Of a stretch of DNA of 64,000 bases, positions 1-9,099 are shown in pieces; the stretch's first letter is position 1, and every line of letters starts with the position of its first letter. The stretch is taken from NCBI GenBank assembly GCA_947504205.1, contig CANNGL010000003.1, positions 62,001-126,000 of the forward strand, written 5' to 3'. Made by a program: the position numbers and the translations under genes. The DNA comes from an uncultured Litoreibacter sp. (GTDB lineage Bacteria > Pseudomonadota > Alphaproteobacteria > Rhodobacterales > Rhodobacteraceae). The notes under the pieces are model-generated. The model made no database searches, had not been told where the DNA came from, and saw only the letters and a program-made list of their open reading frames with translations.

Positions 1-883
1 GATAGCGAAACCCATCCAAGCGGATAGGGTAGGCGGCACCGGGACCAACGGGCTCGTCTTTTAAGCGCGCAACATCCGCGCCAGCCAGATTGACGATCCC
101 CCGCGTAATCTGGTTGTCCTTCAGGTACAGAATGCCACCAACCTTTGCGCGGGCAAGGCTCAAGGCCATATCTCGACCGTGCTCTTCAGTGGCCCCAAAA
201 ACCGTCGACCCAATGATTTCATCGGACAGAGAGATCGCGGTATTCGTTAGGAAAAAGTCGTGATCTACTCGTGCTGATGAGAAAAACAGCAACCCAGTAC
301 TCTCCAACGTCGTGACTGTCTCGGAGTAGGGATAGTTGCCCAAAAAGACGGACCCCTCGACACGCAGCGAAGGCGCAAAAATCGCGTCTTGGCCGCTGCT
401 TGTGAGCCGCGCATCACAAATCTGCAGATCGCCGGTAATTCTTGCACCTGCAAGGCTGATCTCGCCATCTACCGAGCTGCCTGCGCGAAGATAGAGGGAC
501 CCTGCAAATCGCGCATTATCCGCGGAGATACCGGAAATCTCACACCCGGACAGATGCAACCCTCTGAGCGTCGCATTCACCAGATTGATCGGCTCAGTCA
601 GACGGCATTGCGTGAAGGATAAATCGCGCCTGCAATCACAGCCCTGCAAGTCGAGGGCACCGGTGATTTTCGCTCCACGTAGTCGAACGCCCTTGTCATG
701 CAAAGCAACGTCACTGTCATCGAGAAGCATCAACCGAATGATGCCTGCGCGGATCTCGACATCCTCGCTTTCATCTTCCGGTAGATCGCCGTTTCCAACA
801 GAGGTGCGATTGGGCTGGTGAGATTCCGCAACCAGCTTCTGTTCAGCCGGATTAAGCGGCTCAAAGTCGTCTAAAGAGATCAT
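1..883 (-). CDS. Beta-helix (pentapeptide-like) repeat protein, N-terminal part, runs off the window
   Basis: The reading frame is open from the left edge to an ATG at 883, giving about 294 visible codons with the C-terminus missing. After an acidic head of about 45 residues, the chain is made of imperfect ~20-residue units with spaced aliphatic and small residues (LRGAKITGALDLQGC, ISLAGARITGDLQICDARL). This periodicity suggests a right-handed beta-helix related to pentapeptide-repeat folds. No signal peptide or catalytic motif is visible. The start is uncertain: an in-frame TTG at 919, directly after the upstream stop, is an alternative and neither start has a good ribosome site. It is the third gene of a minus-strand set after an acyl-CoA synthetase and a small membrane protein. 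Its function is not recognised. Confidence 0.7.
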   Translation of the reverse strand, partial: MISLDDFEPLNPAEQKLVAESHQPNRTSVGNGDLPEDESEDVEIRAGIIRLMLLDDSDVALHDKGVRLRGAKITGALDLQGCDCRRDLSFTQCRLTEPINLVNATLRGLHLSGCEISGISADNARFAGSLYLRAGSSVDGEISLAGARITGDLQICDARLTSSGQDAIFAPSLRVEGSVFLGNYPYSETVTTLESTGLLFFSSARVDHDFFLTNTAISLSDEIIGSTVFGATEEHGRDMALSLARAKVGGILYLKDNQITRGIVNLAGADVARLKDEPVGPGAAYPIRLDGFRY

Positions 884-923
884 ATGGGCGACGTTTGCAC
901 GGCCTTTGTTTTCTGACAAGCGA

Positions 924-1127
924 TCAGTCGTCAGCGTCAGAATATCGATAAAGCGACCAGCCCAACGTTCCGATAAAAAACACAGTTGCCATGATAATCG
1001 CTTCGAAGCCCGCGGGGGCCGTCGGCAGACCACGCCACCACAATGCAAACACCACCATCGCCAAGCCAATCAAGGAAAACCCTATCCTGAACCTCAACTC
1101 GGATTTGGTCGGTCCATACTTCATCAA
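924..1127 (-). CDS. Small two-helix membrane protein, unknown function
   Basis: This 67-residue protein has two clear hydrophobic segments (about residues 14-30 and 40-60) joined by a short Pro/Ala/Gly loop, and a charged tail ending YRYSDADD. It is predicted to sit in the inner membrane. Its ATG at 1127 overlaps the TGA of the acyl-CoA synthetase by four bases (ATGA), so the two are translationally coupled. The beta-helix gene starts about 40 bases after its stop. The tight coupling is the main evidence that it is real. No family is recognised. Confidence 0.7.
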   Translation of the reverse strand: MMKYGPTKSELRFRIGFSLIGLAMVVFALWWRGLPTAPAGFEAIIMATVFFIGTLGWSLYRYSDADD

Positions 1128-2824
1128 GCGGTCTCTTGTGGGGTGAGTTTAAGCTCAGCAATCATGACATCCCGCATCACAAACTTCCGCGGCTTGCCTG
1201 TCACAGTCATGGGGATTTCTTCCACGAACCTCACATGCGTCGGGACCTTGTAGTGAGCGATACGGCTTCGACAAAACTCAAGTATCTCGTCTTCATCGCG
1301 CTCGGCTGCGGGCTTTGCAACGATCCAGGCGCATACGATCTCACCGAACTTTTCATCGGGAATACCGAAGACCTGAACCTGACTGATTGTGGGGTGAGTA
1401 TACATGAACTCTTCAATTTCTCTCGGGTAGATGTTTTCTCCACCACGGACGATCATGTCTTTCAATCTGCCGGTTATGTTGACGTAGCCGTCTTCATCCA
1501 TTCTGGCCAAATCTCCGGAATGCATCCAACCCTCTCGGTCAATCGCCTGCTCGGTGCGAACATCATCTCCCCAGTAGCCCTTCATTACTGAATACCCACG
1601 CGTCCACAGTTCGCCCTGCTCACCGACACCAATCGTATGTTGCTCTTCGTCCACCAGTTTGACTTCGACATGTGGGTGAATACGCCCAACAGATGTCACA
1701 CGTTTTTCCAAAGGATCATCAACATTGGATTGGAATGAGACTGGCGATGTTTCCGTCATGCCGTATGCGATGGTAACTTCGGTCATGTTCATTTGCGACT
1801 GAACGTTTCGCATGACCTCGATAGGGCAGGGCGCGCCCGCCATAATTCCAGTGCGCAGGCTTCCGAGATCGAAGCTGGAAAACTCGCTATGCTCCAGCAT
1901 ACCCACGAACATAGTAGGCACCCCATAGAGCGCGCTGCACCGTTCTTCTGAAACGGCTTTGAGCGTCTCCAACGGATCAAAACCTTCGCCGGGGACAATC
2001 ATGGTGGCGCCCTGCGTCACGCATCCCAGAGTCCCCATGACCATGCCGAAACAATGATAGAATGGGACCGGGATACACAAACGATCTTGTTCACTGAAGG
2101 TCATCGCCTGCGTGGTAAAGAATGCGTTGTTCACTATGTTTCTATGGGTAAGTGTCGCCCCCTTCGGATTGCCGGTCGTGCCCGAGGTGAACTGGATGTT
2201 AATCGGGTCATCCGGGCACAAACTTTCGCTGATAGCGTCCAGATCATCTCTGATTTCGGTCATAACAGCGCCGAAACTGATTATGTGAGACGGGGCCCCC
2301 TCACCGAGCGCAATAATGATTTCAAGCGAAGGAACGGCACTACTCTTAAGCTTACCATCGCTTGAAGTAGTCATCGCGGGAATCAAGTCGGCCAGCATTC
2401 CTAGATAGTCAGACGACTTGAATGACTGAGCGGTGATCAAAGCACGGCATCCGACCAGGTTGAGCGCGTATTCAAGTTCATGAGTACGGTAAGCCGGGTT
2501 GATATTGACCAGTATGACACCCAGACGTGCGGTAGCGAATTGAGTGAGCAACCATTCGTACCGGTTAGGGGACCAGATGCCCAAGCGATCACCTTTGACC
2601 AACCCCAACCGCAGCAAACCCGAGGCAAGGCGGTCCACATCGCTGGAAAATTCGAGATATGTTTTGCGTATATTCTGACTTCGAAAAACAACGGCTGGTC
2701 TCTCGCCAAACGATGCGACTGTGTGAGCGAGCTGGGCAGGCAGAGTTCTGTCTATCAGCGGCACGTCCGCGACACCACGGACATGCGCGCGACCGTCAAT
2801 TGGTTTGCGAGTTTTAGATGACAT
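1124..2824 (-). CDS. Acyl-CoA synthetase, ACSF2-like (AMP-forming)
   Basis: An adenylate-forming enzyme that would activate a fatty or carboxylic acid to its CoA thioester using ATP. The P-loop-like signature FTSGTTGNPKGATLTHRN, the YGMTETSP adenylation motif, the HSGDLA hinge region and the C-terminal TGKPRKF lysine motif are all present. Along its length it resembles the ACSF2 subfamily (shared blocks INPAYRTHELEY, NIQFTSGTTG, GGENIYPREIEEF) more than long-chain FadD. The frame extends to a GTG at 2851, but ATG 2824 (MSSKTRKPIDGRAHVRG) is preferred because AAGGA lies in front of it, giving 566 residues. It is divergent from a BktB-type thiolase, which suggests a shared role in acid degradation or short-chain acyl-CoA metabolism. 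The exact substrate cannot be read from sequence. Confidence 0.9.
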   Translation of the reverse strand: MSSKTRKPIDGRAHVRGVADVPLIDRTLPAQLAHTVASFGERPAVVFRSQNIRKTYLEFSSDVDRLASGLLRLGLVKGDRLGIWSPNRYEWLLTQFATARLGVILVNINPAYRTHELEYALNLVGCRALITAQSFKSSDYLGMLADLIPAMTTSSDGKLKSSAVPSLEIIIALGEGAPSHIISFGAVMTEIRDDLDAISESLCPDDPINIQFTSGTTGNPKGATLTHRNIVNNAFFTTQAMTFSEQDRLCIPVPFYHCFGMVMGTLGCVTQGATMIVPGEGFDPLETLKAVSEERCSALYGVPTMFVGMLEHSEFSSFDLGSLRTGIMAGAPCPIEVMRNVQSQMNMTEVTIAYGMTETSPVSFQSNVDDPLEKRVTSVGRIHPHVEVKLVDEEQHTIGVGEQGELWTRGYSVMKGYWGDDVRTEQAIDREGWMHSGDLARMDEDGYVNITGRLKDMIVRGGENIYPREIEEFMYTHPTISQVQVFGIPDEKFGEIVCAWIVAKPAAERDEDEILEFCRSRIAHYKVPTHVRFVEEIPMTVTGKPRKFVMRDVMIAELKLTPQETA

Positions 2825-2962
2825 TGCGCGACCGTCCTTCTTACCCATCACATGTCTCTAGGCGTTCATCTTTGCAGCTCAGCGCACCTCAAGACGTGAC
2901 GTTATGCTGACGATTCAAATCGAACACGTTAAGATGATAAATTCAAACAGGGGAGTTAACCT

Positions 2963-4138
2963 ATGACCGATATCGTAATTCTGTCCGGCGCACGTACAGC
3001 AATTGGAGCGTTTGGAGGTTCACTTGCAGGGACTCCACCGATTGATCTGGGCGCGACCGCGGCCAAAGCAGCCCTTGATCGCGCAGGTGTTGACGGCAAG
3101 CAAATCGGTCATGTGGCCTATGGACACGTCATCAACACCGAACCACGGGATATGTATCTGTCTCGCGTTGCGGCCATGGATGCAGGTGTTCCGGATACGA
3201 CGCCAGCGATGAATGTGAACCGGCTTTGTGGATCGGGAATTCAAGCCATCGTGTCGGTTGTGCAATCCATGATGCTGGGAGACGCCGAATTTGGCTTGGC
3301 AGGGGGCGCCGAAAACATGTCGCGCTCGCCGTTCATCCTACCGTCAGCGCGATGGGGCCAAAAGATGGGCGATGCCCGCAGCATGGATATGATGCTGGGG
3401 GCTTTGAATTGTCCTTTTGGCACCGGCCATATGGGTGTAACCGCCGAGAATGTGGCCACCGAACATGACATCAGCCGCGACGCGCAAGACGCCCTCGCGC
3501 TGGAAAGTCAGAACCGTGCGGCCAAGGCGATTAAAGCAGGTTTTTTCAGCGAACAGATCGTTCCTGTAGAGGTTCGTGTCAAAAGGGACATAGTACCCTT
3601 CGACACTGATGAGCATCCAAAGGCCACCACTGCGGAGGCGCTTTCGGGACTTCGGCCAGTGTTCCAGAAAGACGGATCTGTAACCGCAGGAAATGCTTCT
3701 GGCATCAATGACGGAGCAGCAGCACTTGTGCTTGCGACATCTGGTGCTGCCGAAAAAGCTGGCTTGAAACCACGTGCGCGCATCTTGGGATATGGTCATG
3801 CTGGGGTACGTCCCGAGGTTATGGGTATCGGACCGGTACCAGCCGTTCAGAACCTTTTGGCAAAGACGGGGCTCAGCATAGGCGACTTCGATGTTGTTGA
3901 ATCGAACGAAGCCTTTGCGTCTCAGGCACTCGCCGTGAACAAAGAGCTTGGTTTGGATTCAGCGAAAGTGAACCCAAATGGAGGTGCGATCGCATTGGGC
4001 CATCCAGTCGGCGCGACAGGAGCCATCATTGCGGTCAAGGCGCTCTATGAGTTGGAGCGAATTGGCGGAAAACGTGCTTTGATCACGATGTGCATAGGCG
4101 GCGGGCAAGGCATCGCCCTCGCGTTCGAGCGTCTTTGA
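2963..4138 (+). CDS. bktB: Acetyl-CoA C-acyltransferase (beta-ketothiolase, BktB type)
   Basis: A 391-residue thiolase that condenses or cleaves 3-ketoacyl-CoA with CoA. The catalytic triad is intact: nucleophile Cys89 in NRLCGSG, His347 in [10 protein letters not shown] and Cys377 in MCIGGGQG. The TEPRDMYL stretch near residue 59 and the [17 protein letters not shown] block match the BktB subfamily (broad-range beta-ketothiolase) better than classical PhaA or AtoB. AGGGGAG lies 8-9 bases before the ATG. It diverges from the acyl-CoA synthetase and converges with matR with only three bases between. Whether it serves polyhydroxyalkanoate synthesis or beta-oxidation is not shown here; no pha genes are in the window. 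Confidence 0.92.
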   Translation: MTDIVILSGARTAIGAFGGSLAGTPPIDLGATAAKAALDRAGVDGKQIGHVAYGHVINTEPRDMYLSRVAAMDAGVPDTTPAMNVNRLCGSGIQAIVSVVQSMMLGDAEFGLAGGAENMSRSPFILPSARWGQKMGDARSMDMMLGALNCPFGTGHMGVTAENVATEHDISRDAQDALALESQNRAAKAIKAGFFSEQIVPVEVRVKRDIVPFDTDEHPKATTAEALSGLRPVFQKDGSVTAGNASGINDGAAALVLATSGAAEKAGLKPRARILGYGHAGVRPEVMGIGPVPAVQNLLAKTGLSIGDFDVVESNEAFASQALAVNKELGLDSAKVNPNGGAIALGHPVGATGAIIAVKALYELERIGGKRALITMCIGGGQGIALAFERL

Positions 4139-4141
4139 ACC

Positions 4142-4822
4142 TTATTCGGCCGCCATCTTCAGGCTGGCGATCAAATTGTGGAACTTCTCACCCTGCACAG
4201 CAACATGCTTGAGCAACGCTGATCCCGCCTTCGTCGTTTCAGCATTTTCGAGTGCTTTGACGATCTCTTCATGTTCACGCATGGATTGATCCATACGACC
4301 TCGGAGCCGCAGCTGGACGCGCCGATAAGGCCTTAACCGGTCATGTAACTTACAAGCTTCCTGCTCGAGAAAAGCATTACCCGATTGCGCGTAGATGATT
4401 TTATGAAAGCGCTCATTCTCGAGATAGTAGGCGTCGCTGTCTCCATTCTTGATCGCATTGGAACACCGGTGGTTGGCGTCATTCAGGGCGGCCAGCGCCT
4501 TGTCGGAAATACGCTGCGCAGCCAAGCGACCACACATCGCTTCCAGACCCGCCATAACTTCAAACATCTCGAGAAGCTCTATTGGTCCAGGCTGTCTGAC
4601 AAAGACCCCGCGTCGCGGAATTTGCGCAACCAATCCGGAGACGACAAGCTTTTGCAGTGCTTCACGAATTGGCGTGCGGGATACGCCAAACCTATCGGCT
4701 AACTTGATCTCATCAAGCCGGTCTCCATCGGAATACTGGCCTGCGAAAATCAAATTCTCGATTTCATCAGCAATAATATCGGCGCGGCGTCTCTCCATGT
4801 TTTTGAGTATAACAATGGCCAT
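4142..4822 (-). CDS. matR: GntR/FCD-family repressor, probable malonate regulator MatR
   Basis: A 226-residue regulator with an N-terminal GntR winged helix (KLADRFGVSRTPIREALQKLVVSG region, residues ~40-65) and a helical FCD ligand-binding domain (residues ~85-215), as in the FadR subfamily. It is transcribed divergently from matP and sits next to a full set of malonate uptake and activation genes, the position MatR holds in rhizobial mat operons. A perfect 10-bp palindrome lies 23 bases upstream of its start, between it and the TRAP operon. It probably represses both directions until malonate or malonyl-CoA is present. ATG 4798 (MERRRADI) is an alternative start; neither start has a clear ribosome site. 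The specific name is an inference from context. Confidence 0.85.
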   Translation of the reverse strand: MAIVILKNMERRRADIIADEIENLIFAGQYSDGDRLDEIKLADRFGVSRTPIREALQKLVVSGLVAQIPRRGVFVRQPGPIELLEMFEVMAGLEAMCGRLAAQRISDKALAALNDANHRCSNAIKNGDSDAYYLENERFHKIIYAQSGNAFLEQEACKLHDRLRPYRRVQLRLRGRMDQSMREHEEIVKALENAETTKAGSALLKHVAVQGEKFHNLIASLKMAAE

Positions 4823-4844
4823 TAGGAATGCAATAATCCAATTA

Positions 4845-4854
4845 TTGTATACAA
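4845..4854. promoter_or_regulatory. Candidate MatR operator, perfect palindrome TTGTATACAA
   Basis: TTGTATACAA is its own reverse complement and lies in the matR-matP divergent gap. FCD-type GntR regulators bind short palindromes of this form. From memory, the same core was reported as the MatR site of the Rhizobium leguminosarum malonate operon, but I could not check this. It is just upstream of the -35-like TTGACA at 4860, so bound protein would block the matP promoter and probably that of matR. Confidence 0.7.
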
Positions 4855-4859
4855 AAAGA

Positions 4860-4865
4860 TTGACA
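4860..4865 (+). promoter_or_regulatory. Possible -35 box of the malonate operon
   Basis: A TTGACA hexamer, the sigma-70 consensus, begins five bases after the palindrome and 71 bases before matP. No good -10 hexamer is seen 16-18 bases further on (AGGTTA is the nearest), so the promoter call is tentative. Confidence 0.35.
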
Positions 4866-4930
4866 CAGACCCTTTATGAAACAAGGTTAGCTCCCACAAC
4901 GTGAAGGAATTCTGTTCTGGGAGGAATAAC

Positions 4931-5911
4931 ATGAAGACCGCAATAATCTCTGCTGCCGCATCGCTAGCCCTCATGGCCGGAGCCGCGCATGCGACCGAGC
5001 TTCGTTTGTCACATCAATGGTCCAACAAGGACGTACGCCACCAAGTCGCGCAAATCGTCGCTGACGAAGTTGCCGCCGCCAATGTTGATCTTGATATCAA
5101 GATTTTTGGCTCAAAATCTTTGTTCAAACCGCGCGAGCAATATAAACCCCTCAGCCGTGGTCAATTGGATATGACAGTGTTTCCGCTCAGCTATGCTGGC
5201 GGTCAACAACCCGCTTTCAACCTGACGCTCATGCCTGGGCTAGTGAAAAACCATGACCATGCGGCAAGACTCAACGACAGTCCTTTCATGGATGAACTCA
5301 AGGCGAAAATGGCTGATGACGATGTCATGGTCTTGGTCGATGGGTATCTTGCAGGTGGATTTGTCGGAAAAGAAAAATGCATCACTTCGCCCGATGACGT
5401 GCAGGGACTGCAAACCCGTGCCGCTGGCAAAGCTTTTGAACAAATGCTTGCGGGTGCGGGCGCTTCCATTGCTTCGATGGCATCGTCAGAAATCTACAAC
5501 GCGATGCAAACCGGCGTACTGGACGCGGCCAACACCTCATCATCTTCATTCGTATCCTATCGTATTTACGAGCAAGCCGCCTGTTATACGCCCGCAAGCG
5601 ACTACGCGTTGTGGTTTATGTATCAACCTCTGCTTATGAACAAATCCACATTTGAGGGGCTAAATGACGACCAGCAAAGCGCTTTGTTGGCAGCCGCAGA
5701 AAAGGCGGAGGCTTTCTATCTGGAAGAGGCGAAAAATCAGGATGCGGCCTCCGTCGAGACTTATGAGAAAGCTGGTGTTGAGATTGCAAACATGACTGAA
5801 GAGCAATTCAACGCGTGGCGCGAGATTGCCAAAGAAACCTCTTACAAGGCTTTCGTGGAAGAAGTTCCAGACGGACAAAAGCTTCTCGATATGGCATTGG
5901 CCGTCGAGTAA
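4931..5911 (+). CDS. matP: TRAP transporter substrate-binding protein (DctP family), probable malonate binder
   Basis: A periplasmic binding protein of the DctP family, 326 residues. It begins with a Sec signal peptide (MKTAIISAAASLALMAGAAHA, cut near residue 21). The open frame reaches back to 4901, but ATG 4931 has GGAGGA in front of it and gives a proper signal peptide. The family traits are present: two alpha/beta lobes and the conserved arginine region (QGLQTRAAGKAFEQML) that binds the substrate carboxylate. It is followed by the two membrane subunits and by malonyl-CoA enzymes, so malonate is the probable ligand. The arrangement matches the matPQMAB operon described for Sinorhizobium meliloti. 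Confidence 0.9.
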   Translation: MKTAIISAAASLALMAGAAHATELRLSHQWSNKDVRHQVAQIVADEVAAANVDLDIKIFGSKSLFKPREQYKPLSRGQLDMTVFPLSYAGGQQPAFNLTLMPGLVKNHDHAARLNDSPFMDELKAKMADDDVMVLVDGYLAGGFVGKEKCITSPDDVQGLQTRAAGKAFEQMLAGAGASIASMASSEIYNAMQTGVLDAANTSSSSFVSYRIYEQAACYTPASDYALWFMYQPLLMNKSTFEGLNDDQQSALLAAAEKAEAFYLEEAKNQDAASVETYEKAGVEIANMTEEQFNAWREIAKETSYKAFVEEVPDGQKLLDMALAVE

Positions 5912-5972
5912 TCTATCAAATGGATCGCGCAGTTTGTGCGATCCATCCCTTCTCTGAAAACCATCTGGAAAA

Positions 5973-6524
5973 ATGATGTCAGGTCAAATCGGTACCCGTA
6001 TTGCTCCGATCGGGAACAATCGCTTCTTGCGGGCGGTCGCTGCAATTTCGACGGTCGCCGGGTGGTTCTCTGCCGCCATGATTGTCGCCGCCGTCGCGAT
6101 CACCTGTCAGATGATTTTCATCCGGTTTGTGCTGAACGGATCAACGATCTGGCAAACAGAGGCGGTTATCTATCTGGTGGTCGCGGCCACGTTGATCGGG
6201 TTGCCCTATGTTCAGCGACTTCGCGGGCATGTGAACGTGGATCTCATACCGCTTTCTTTGCCGTCACGGGCGCGCATGGGGCTCGCCATTGTTACCGGAG
6301 TTCTCTCGATTGTAATTGTCGCGATCATGGTCTTCTACGCCTACGAGTACTGGCACTTTGCCTGGTCGCGCGGATGGAAGTCAGACACGGTGTGGGGGGT
6401 CAGGCTCTGGATACCTTATCTTGCTTTGCCGATTGGATTTGGCCTTTTGTTGCTCCAGTTGGTCGCCGACTTGATCGGAGTTTTGACAGGCGTTGAGAAA
6501 CCCTTCGGATTGGAGGACGCGTGA
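5973..6524 (+). CDS. matQ: TRAP transporter small permease (DctQ family)
   Basis: A 183-residue inner-membrane protein with four hydrophobic helices (about residues 25-48, 60-80, 100-122, 145-168), as expected for DctQ. The WQTEAVIYLVV stretch in helix 2 is typical. It partners the DctM subunit to pass substrate delivered by the binding protein, driven by a sodium or proton gradient. Its stop overlaps the next gene's start (ATGA at 6521-6524), so the two permease subunits are coupled. ATG 5973 is directly followed by a second ATG, either of which could be used. Confidence 0.9.
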   Translation: MMSGQIGTRIAPIGNNRFLRAVAAISTVAGWFSAAMIVAAVAITCQMIFIRFVLNGSTIWQTEAVIYLVVAATLIGLPYVQRLRGHVNVDLIPLSLPSRARMGLAIVTGVLSIVIVAIMVFYAYEYWHFAWSRGWKSDTVWGVRLWIPYLALPIGFGLLLLQLVADLIGVLTGVEKPFGLEDA

Positions 6525-7840
6525 TGGATCCGCTATTTCTCGGTGCGCTGGTTGCCGTTGCCACCATTCTGGTTTTGTTTTCAGGTGTCTCTGTGGCTTT
6601 AGGCCTGCTCATTGTATCAGCGGGCTTTCTCATGATCTTCGATGGCCTTCGATCCCTCGAACTGATGCCGGAGATCCTGTTTGGGAAGTTAGATAACTTC
6701 GCTTTGCTGTCGATCCCGATGTTCATCATCATGGGTGCCTCGATCGCCTCGACGCGTGCGGGTGCTGACCTTTACGAAGCACTTGAACGCTGGCTGACGC
6801 GTGTACCTGGTGGCTTGGTCGTCTCAAACCTCGGAGCGTGTGCATTGTTTGCTGCGATGTCTGGCTCCAGCCCAGCTACATGTGCGGCTATTGGTAAGAT
6901 GGGCATCCCTGAGATGCGCAAGCGCGGCTATCCCGATGGCGTTGCAGCTGGGTCGATTGCCGCAGGTGGCACGCTTGGCATTCTAATTCCACCTTCGGTC
7001 ACCATGATCGTTTATGGAATTGCGACAGAGACGTCGATTGGTCGGTTGTTTCTTGCTGGCGTCATACCCGGACTGCTTCTGGTCAGCCTCTTTATGATCT
7101 GGTCGCTGTACTCCACATGGAAGTCCGGAGACACCTCGCTGCTGTCGTCGCGCAGTTATACAATGGCTGAGAAGCTGGAAATTCTGCCGCGCGTCCTGCC
7201 CTTTATCGCGATCATTATTGGCGTACTTTATGCGATGTATGGCGGCATCGCCACGCCGTCTGAGACCGCCGCTGTAGGCGCATTGCTGTGTCTGTTGATC
7301 GCGATGGTGATCTATAAGCTTTGGAACCCAAAAGATCTTTGGATCGTACTTCGCGATTCGACGAAAGAGTCGGTGATGATCCTGTTTATCATCGCTGCTG
7401 CGGGCGTTTTCTCTTACATGTTATCGTCGCTGTTTATTACCCAATCGATCGCCGAATGGATTGGGACGCTCGACGTAAATCGATGGGTCTTGATGGGAGC
7501 TGTAAACCTGTTTCTGTTAATTGCCGGTTTCTTCCTTCCTCCCGTCGCCGTGATTTTGATGGCAGCACCTATTCTGCTTCCAATCATCACCGCCGCCGGA
7601 TTTGATCCTATCTGGTTCGCAGTTATCCTGACCATCAACATGGAGATTGGTTTGATCTCCCCTCCGGTCGGTCTGAACCTCTATGTGATTAACGGAATCG
7701 CGCCTGATATTCCTCTCAAGACAATCCTGACCGGTTCTCTGCCATTTGTCGGCTGCATGATCTTGGCAATAATCATTCTCTGCATCTTTCCAGGTCTTGC
7801 TACATGGTTGCCTGATGCGGTGATGGGAGCGAGCCTGTGA
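6521..7840 (+). CDS. matM: TRAP transporter large permease (DctM family)
   Basis: A 439-residue, highly hydrophobic protein with about 12 membrane segments and DctM signatures, including AAMSGSSPATCAAIGKMGIPEM and the GTLGILIPPSV motif in the first half and the related LISPPVGLNLYVING in the second half. It forms the transport channel with MatQ. The start overlaps matQ by four bases and the end overlaps matA by four bases (GTGA), so matQ, matM and matA form one coupled transcript. Substrate assignment as malonate rests on this context. Confidence 0.92.
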   Translation: MMDPLFLGALVAVATILVLFSGVSVALGLLIVSAGFLMIFDGLRSLELMPEILFGKLDNFALLSIPMFIIMGASIASTRAGADLYEALERWLTRVPGGLVVSNLGACALFAAMSGSSPATCAAIGKMGIPEMRKRGYPDGVAAGSIAAGGTLGILIPPSVTMIVYGIATETSIGRLFLAGVIPGLLLVSLFMIWSLYSTWKSGDTSLLSSRSYTMAEKLEILPRVLPFIAIIIGVLYAMYGGIATPSETAAVGALLCLLIAMVIYKLWNPKDLWIVLRDSTKESVMILFIIAAAGVFSYMLSSLFITQSIAEWIGTLDVNRWVLMGAVNLFLLIAGFFLPPVAVILMAAPILLPIITAAGFDPIWFAVILTINMEIGLISPPVGLNLYVINGIAPDIPLKTILTGSLPFVGCMILAIIILCIFPGLATWLPDAVMGASL

Positions 7841-9084
7841 CGCTGTTCGCCGATATCCTTTCTACTGTTTTCGAACGCAGATTCCGAAGCATGCCGATGG
7901 ACGCGAATGACACCCGAGATATCGAAACACTTACCGACGAGCTGCTGGGAACATCTGGCGAGGCGTCGGGCCTGGCACTGTCCACGCAGATTCTTCAGCG
8001 ATTTGTAAAACTCGATGACGCGGGTAAAGTACGATTTTTTCGCCATCTGGCGAAAGAAATGAACATCGACCCTGAAAATGTTCGCAAGACACTTGAGGAA
8101 TACGAGCGATCGCCGTCGAAGCAAAGTTATCGATCCTTCGCCGCTGCCGCTGAGCCACGGCGACAAGAGCTGATAAGACGTCTCAATCAGGCCCCAGGGG
8201 CTACGGGCAGGTTAGTCGATATGCGGGCAGACTTACTTCGTTTAAAAAAGGGCGATGACGATCTTGATGCGCTTGATCTCGATTTCCGGCACCTCTTTGC
8301 ATCATGGTTCAACCGGGGGTTTTTAGTGCTCCGCCCTATCAATTGGGAAAGCCCTGCGCATGTTTTGGAAAAAATAATCGCGTACGAAGCAGTTCATGCG
8401 ATCGATAGTTGGGACGAACTTCGACGAAGGTTAGAGCCGTCAGATCGCCGTTGCTTTGCGTTCTTTCATCCCGCTATTCCGGACGAACCTCTTATCTTTG
8501 TAGAGGTGGCGCTGACGCAGGGGATTCCAAATTCAATCCAAAACCTGCTGACGGAGGAGCGTGACATTGTCTCGGCACAAGACGCGGATACAGCGGCATT
8601 CTATTCCATCTCGAACTGCCAAACCGGATTGGCCAGCATCTCCTTCGGGAATTCACTTATCAAACAAGTCGCCGCGGACCTGTCTATGGAATTGCCAAAT
8701 CTTGAGACATTCGTGACACTGTCACCGATACCGGGCCTATGTACCTGGCTGGACCGGAGCGGCTTGGAAACAAGAGAGCTGACTGACGTTGAGCTTCAAC
8801 AATCCGCCGCGCATTATCTTCTAACGATAAAAAGACCTGACGGACTGCCACTTGACCCTGTCGCAAGATTTCACCTCGGCAATGGTGCGAACATTCATGC
8901 CCTTCATTCGAGGGCAGATTTGTCCGACCGCGGGATCGAGGCATCTGGCGGTGTCATGGTGAACTACTTGTACGATCTTGAGCAAATTACGAAAAACCAA
9001 GAGCAGTTCCTGCGTTCGCGAGAAGTGGTTGCATCCGACGCCGTGAGGGTCTTGAACCAAGCAGCCGAAAAACGCGTCGCCTGA
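7837..9084 (+). CDS. matA: Malonyl-CoA decarboxylase
   Basis: This 415-residue enzyme converts malonyl-CoA to acetyl-CoA and CO2, the second step of malonate use. It has the MCD family layout: an N-terminal helical domain (residues ~30-130) and a C-terminal GNAT-like catalytic domain. The FFHPAIPDEPLIFVEVALT block, the LSPIPG motif with the probable catalytic Ser296, and RFHLGNGA with probable catalytic His346, followed by GGVMVNYLYDL, match bacterial and animal MCD. The GTG start overlaps the matM stop. There is no organelle-type leader. matB follows 15 bases later. Confidence 0.95.
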   Translation: MTLFADILSTVFERRFRSMPMDANDTRDIETLTDELLGTSGEASGLALSTQILQRFVKLDDAGKVRFFRHLAKEMNIDPENVRKTLEEYERSPSKQSYRSFAAAAEPRRQELIRRLNQAPGATGRLVDMRADLLRLKKGDDDLDALDLDFRHLFASWFNRGFLVLRPINWESPAHVLEKIIAYEAVHAIDSWDELRRRLEPSDRRCFAFFHPAIPDEPLIFVEVALTQGIPNSIQNLLTEERDIVSAQDADTAAFYSISNCQTGLASISFGNSLIKQVAADLSMELPNLETFVTLSPIPGLCTWLDRSGLETRELTDVELQQSAAHYLLTIKRPDGLPLDPVARFHLGNGANIHALHSRADLSDRGIEASGGVMVNYLYDLEQITKNQEQFLRSREVVASDAVRVLNQAAEKRVA

Positions 9085-9099
9085 ACATTCGAGAGAAGT

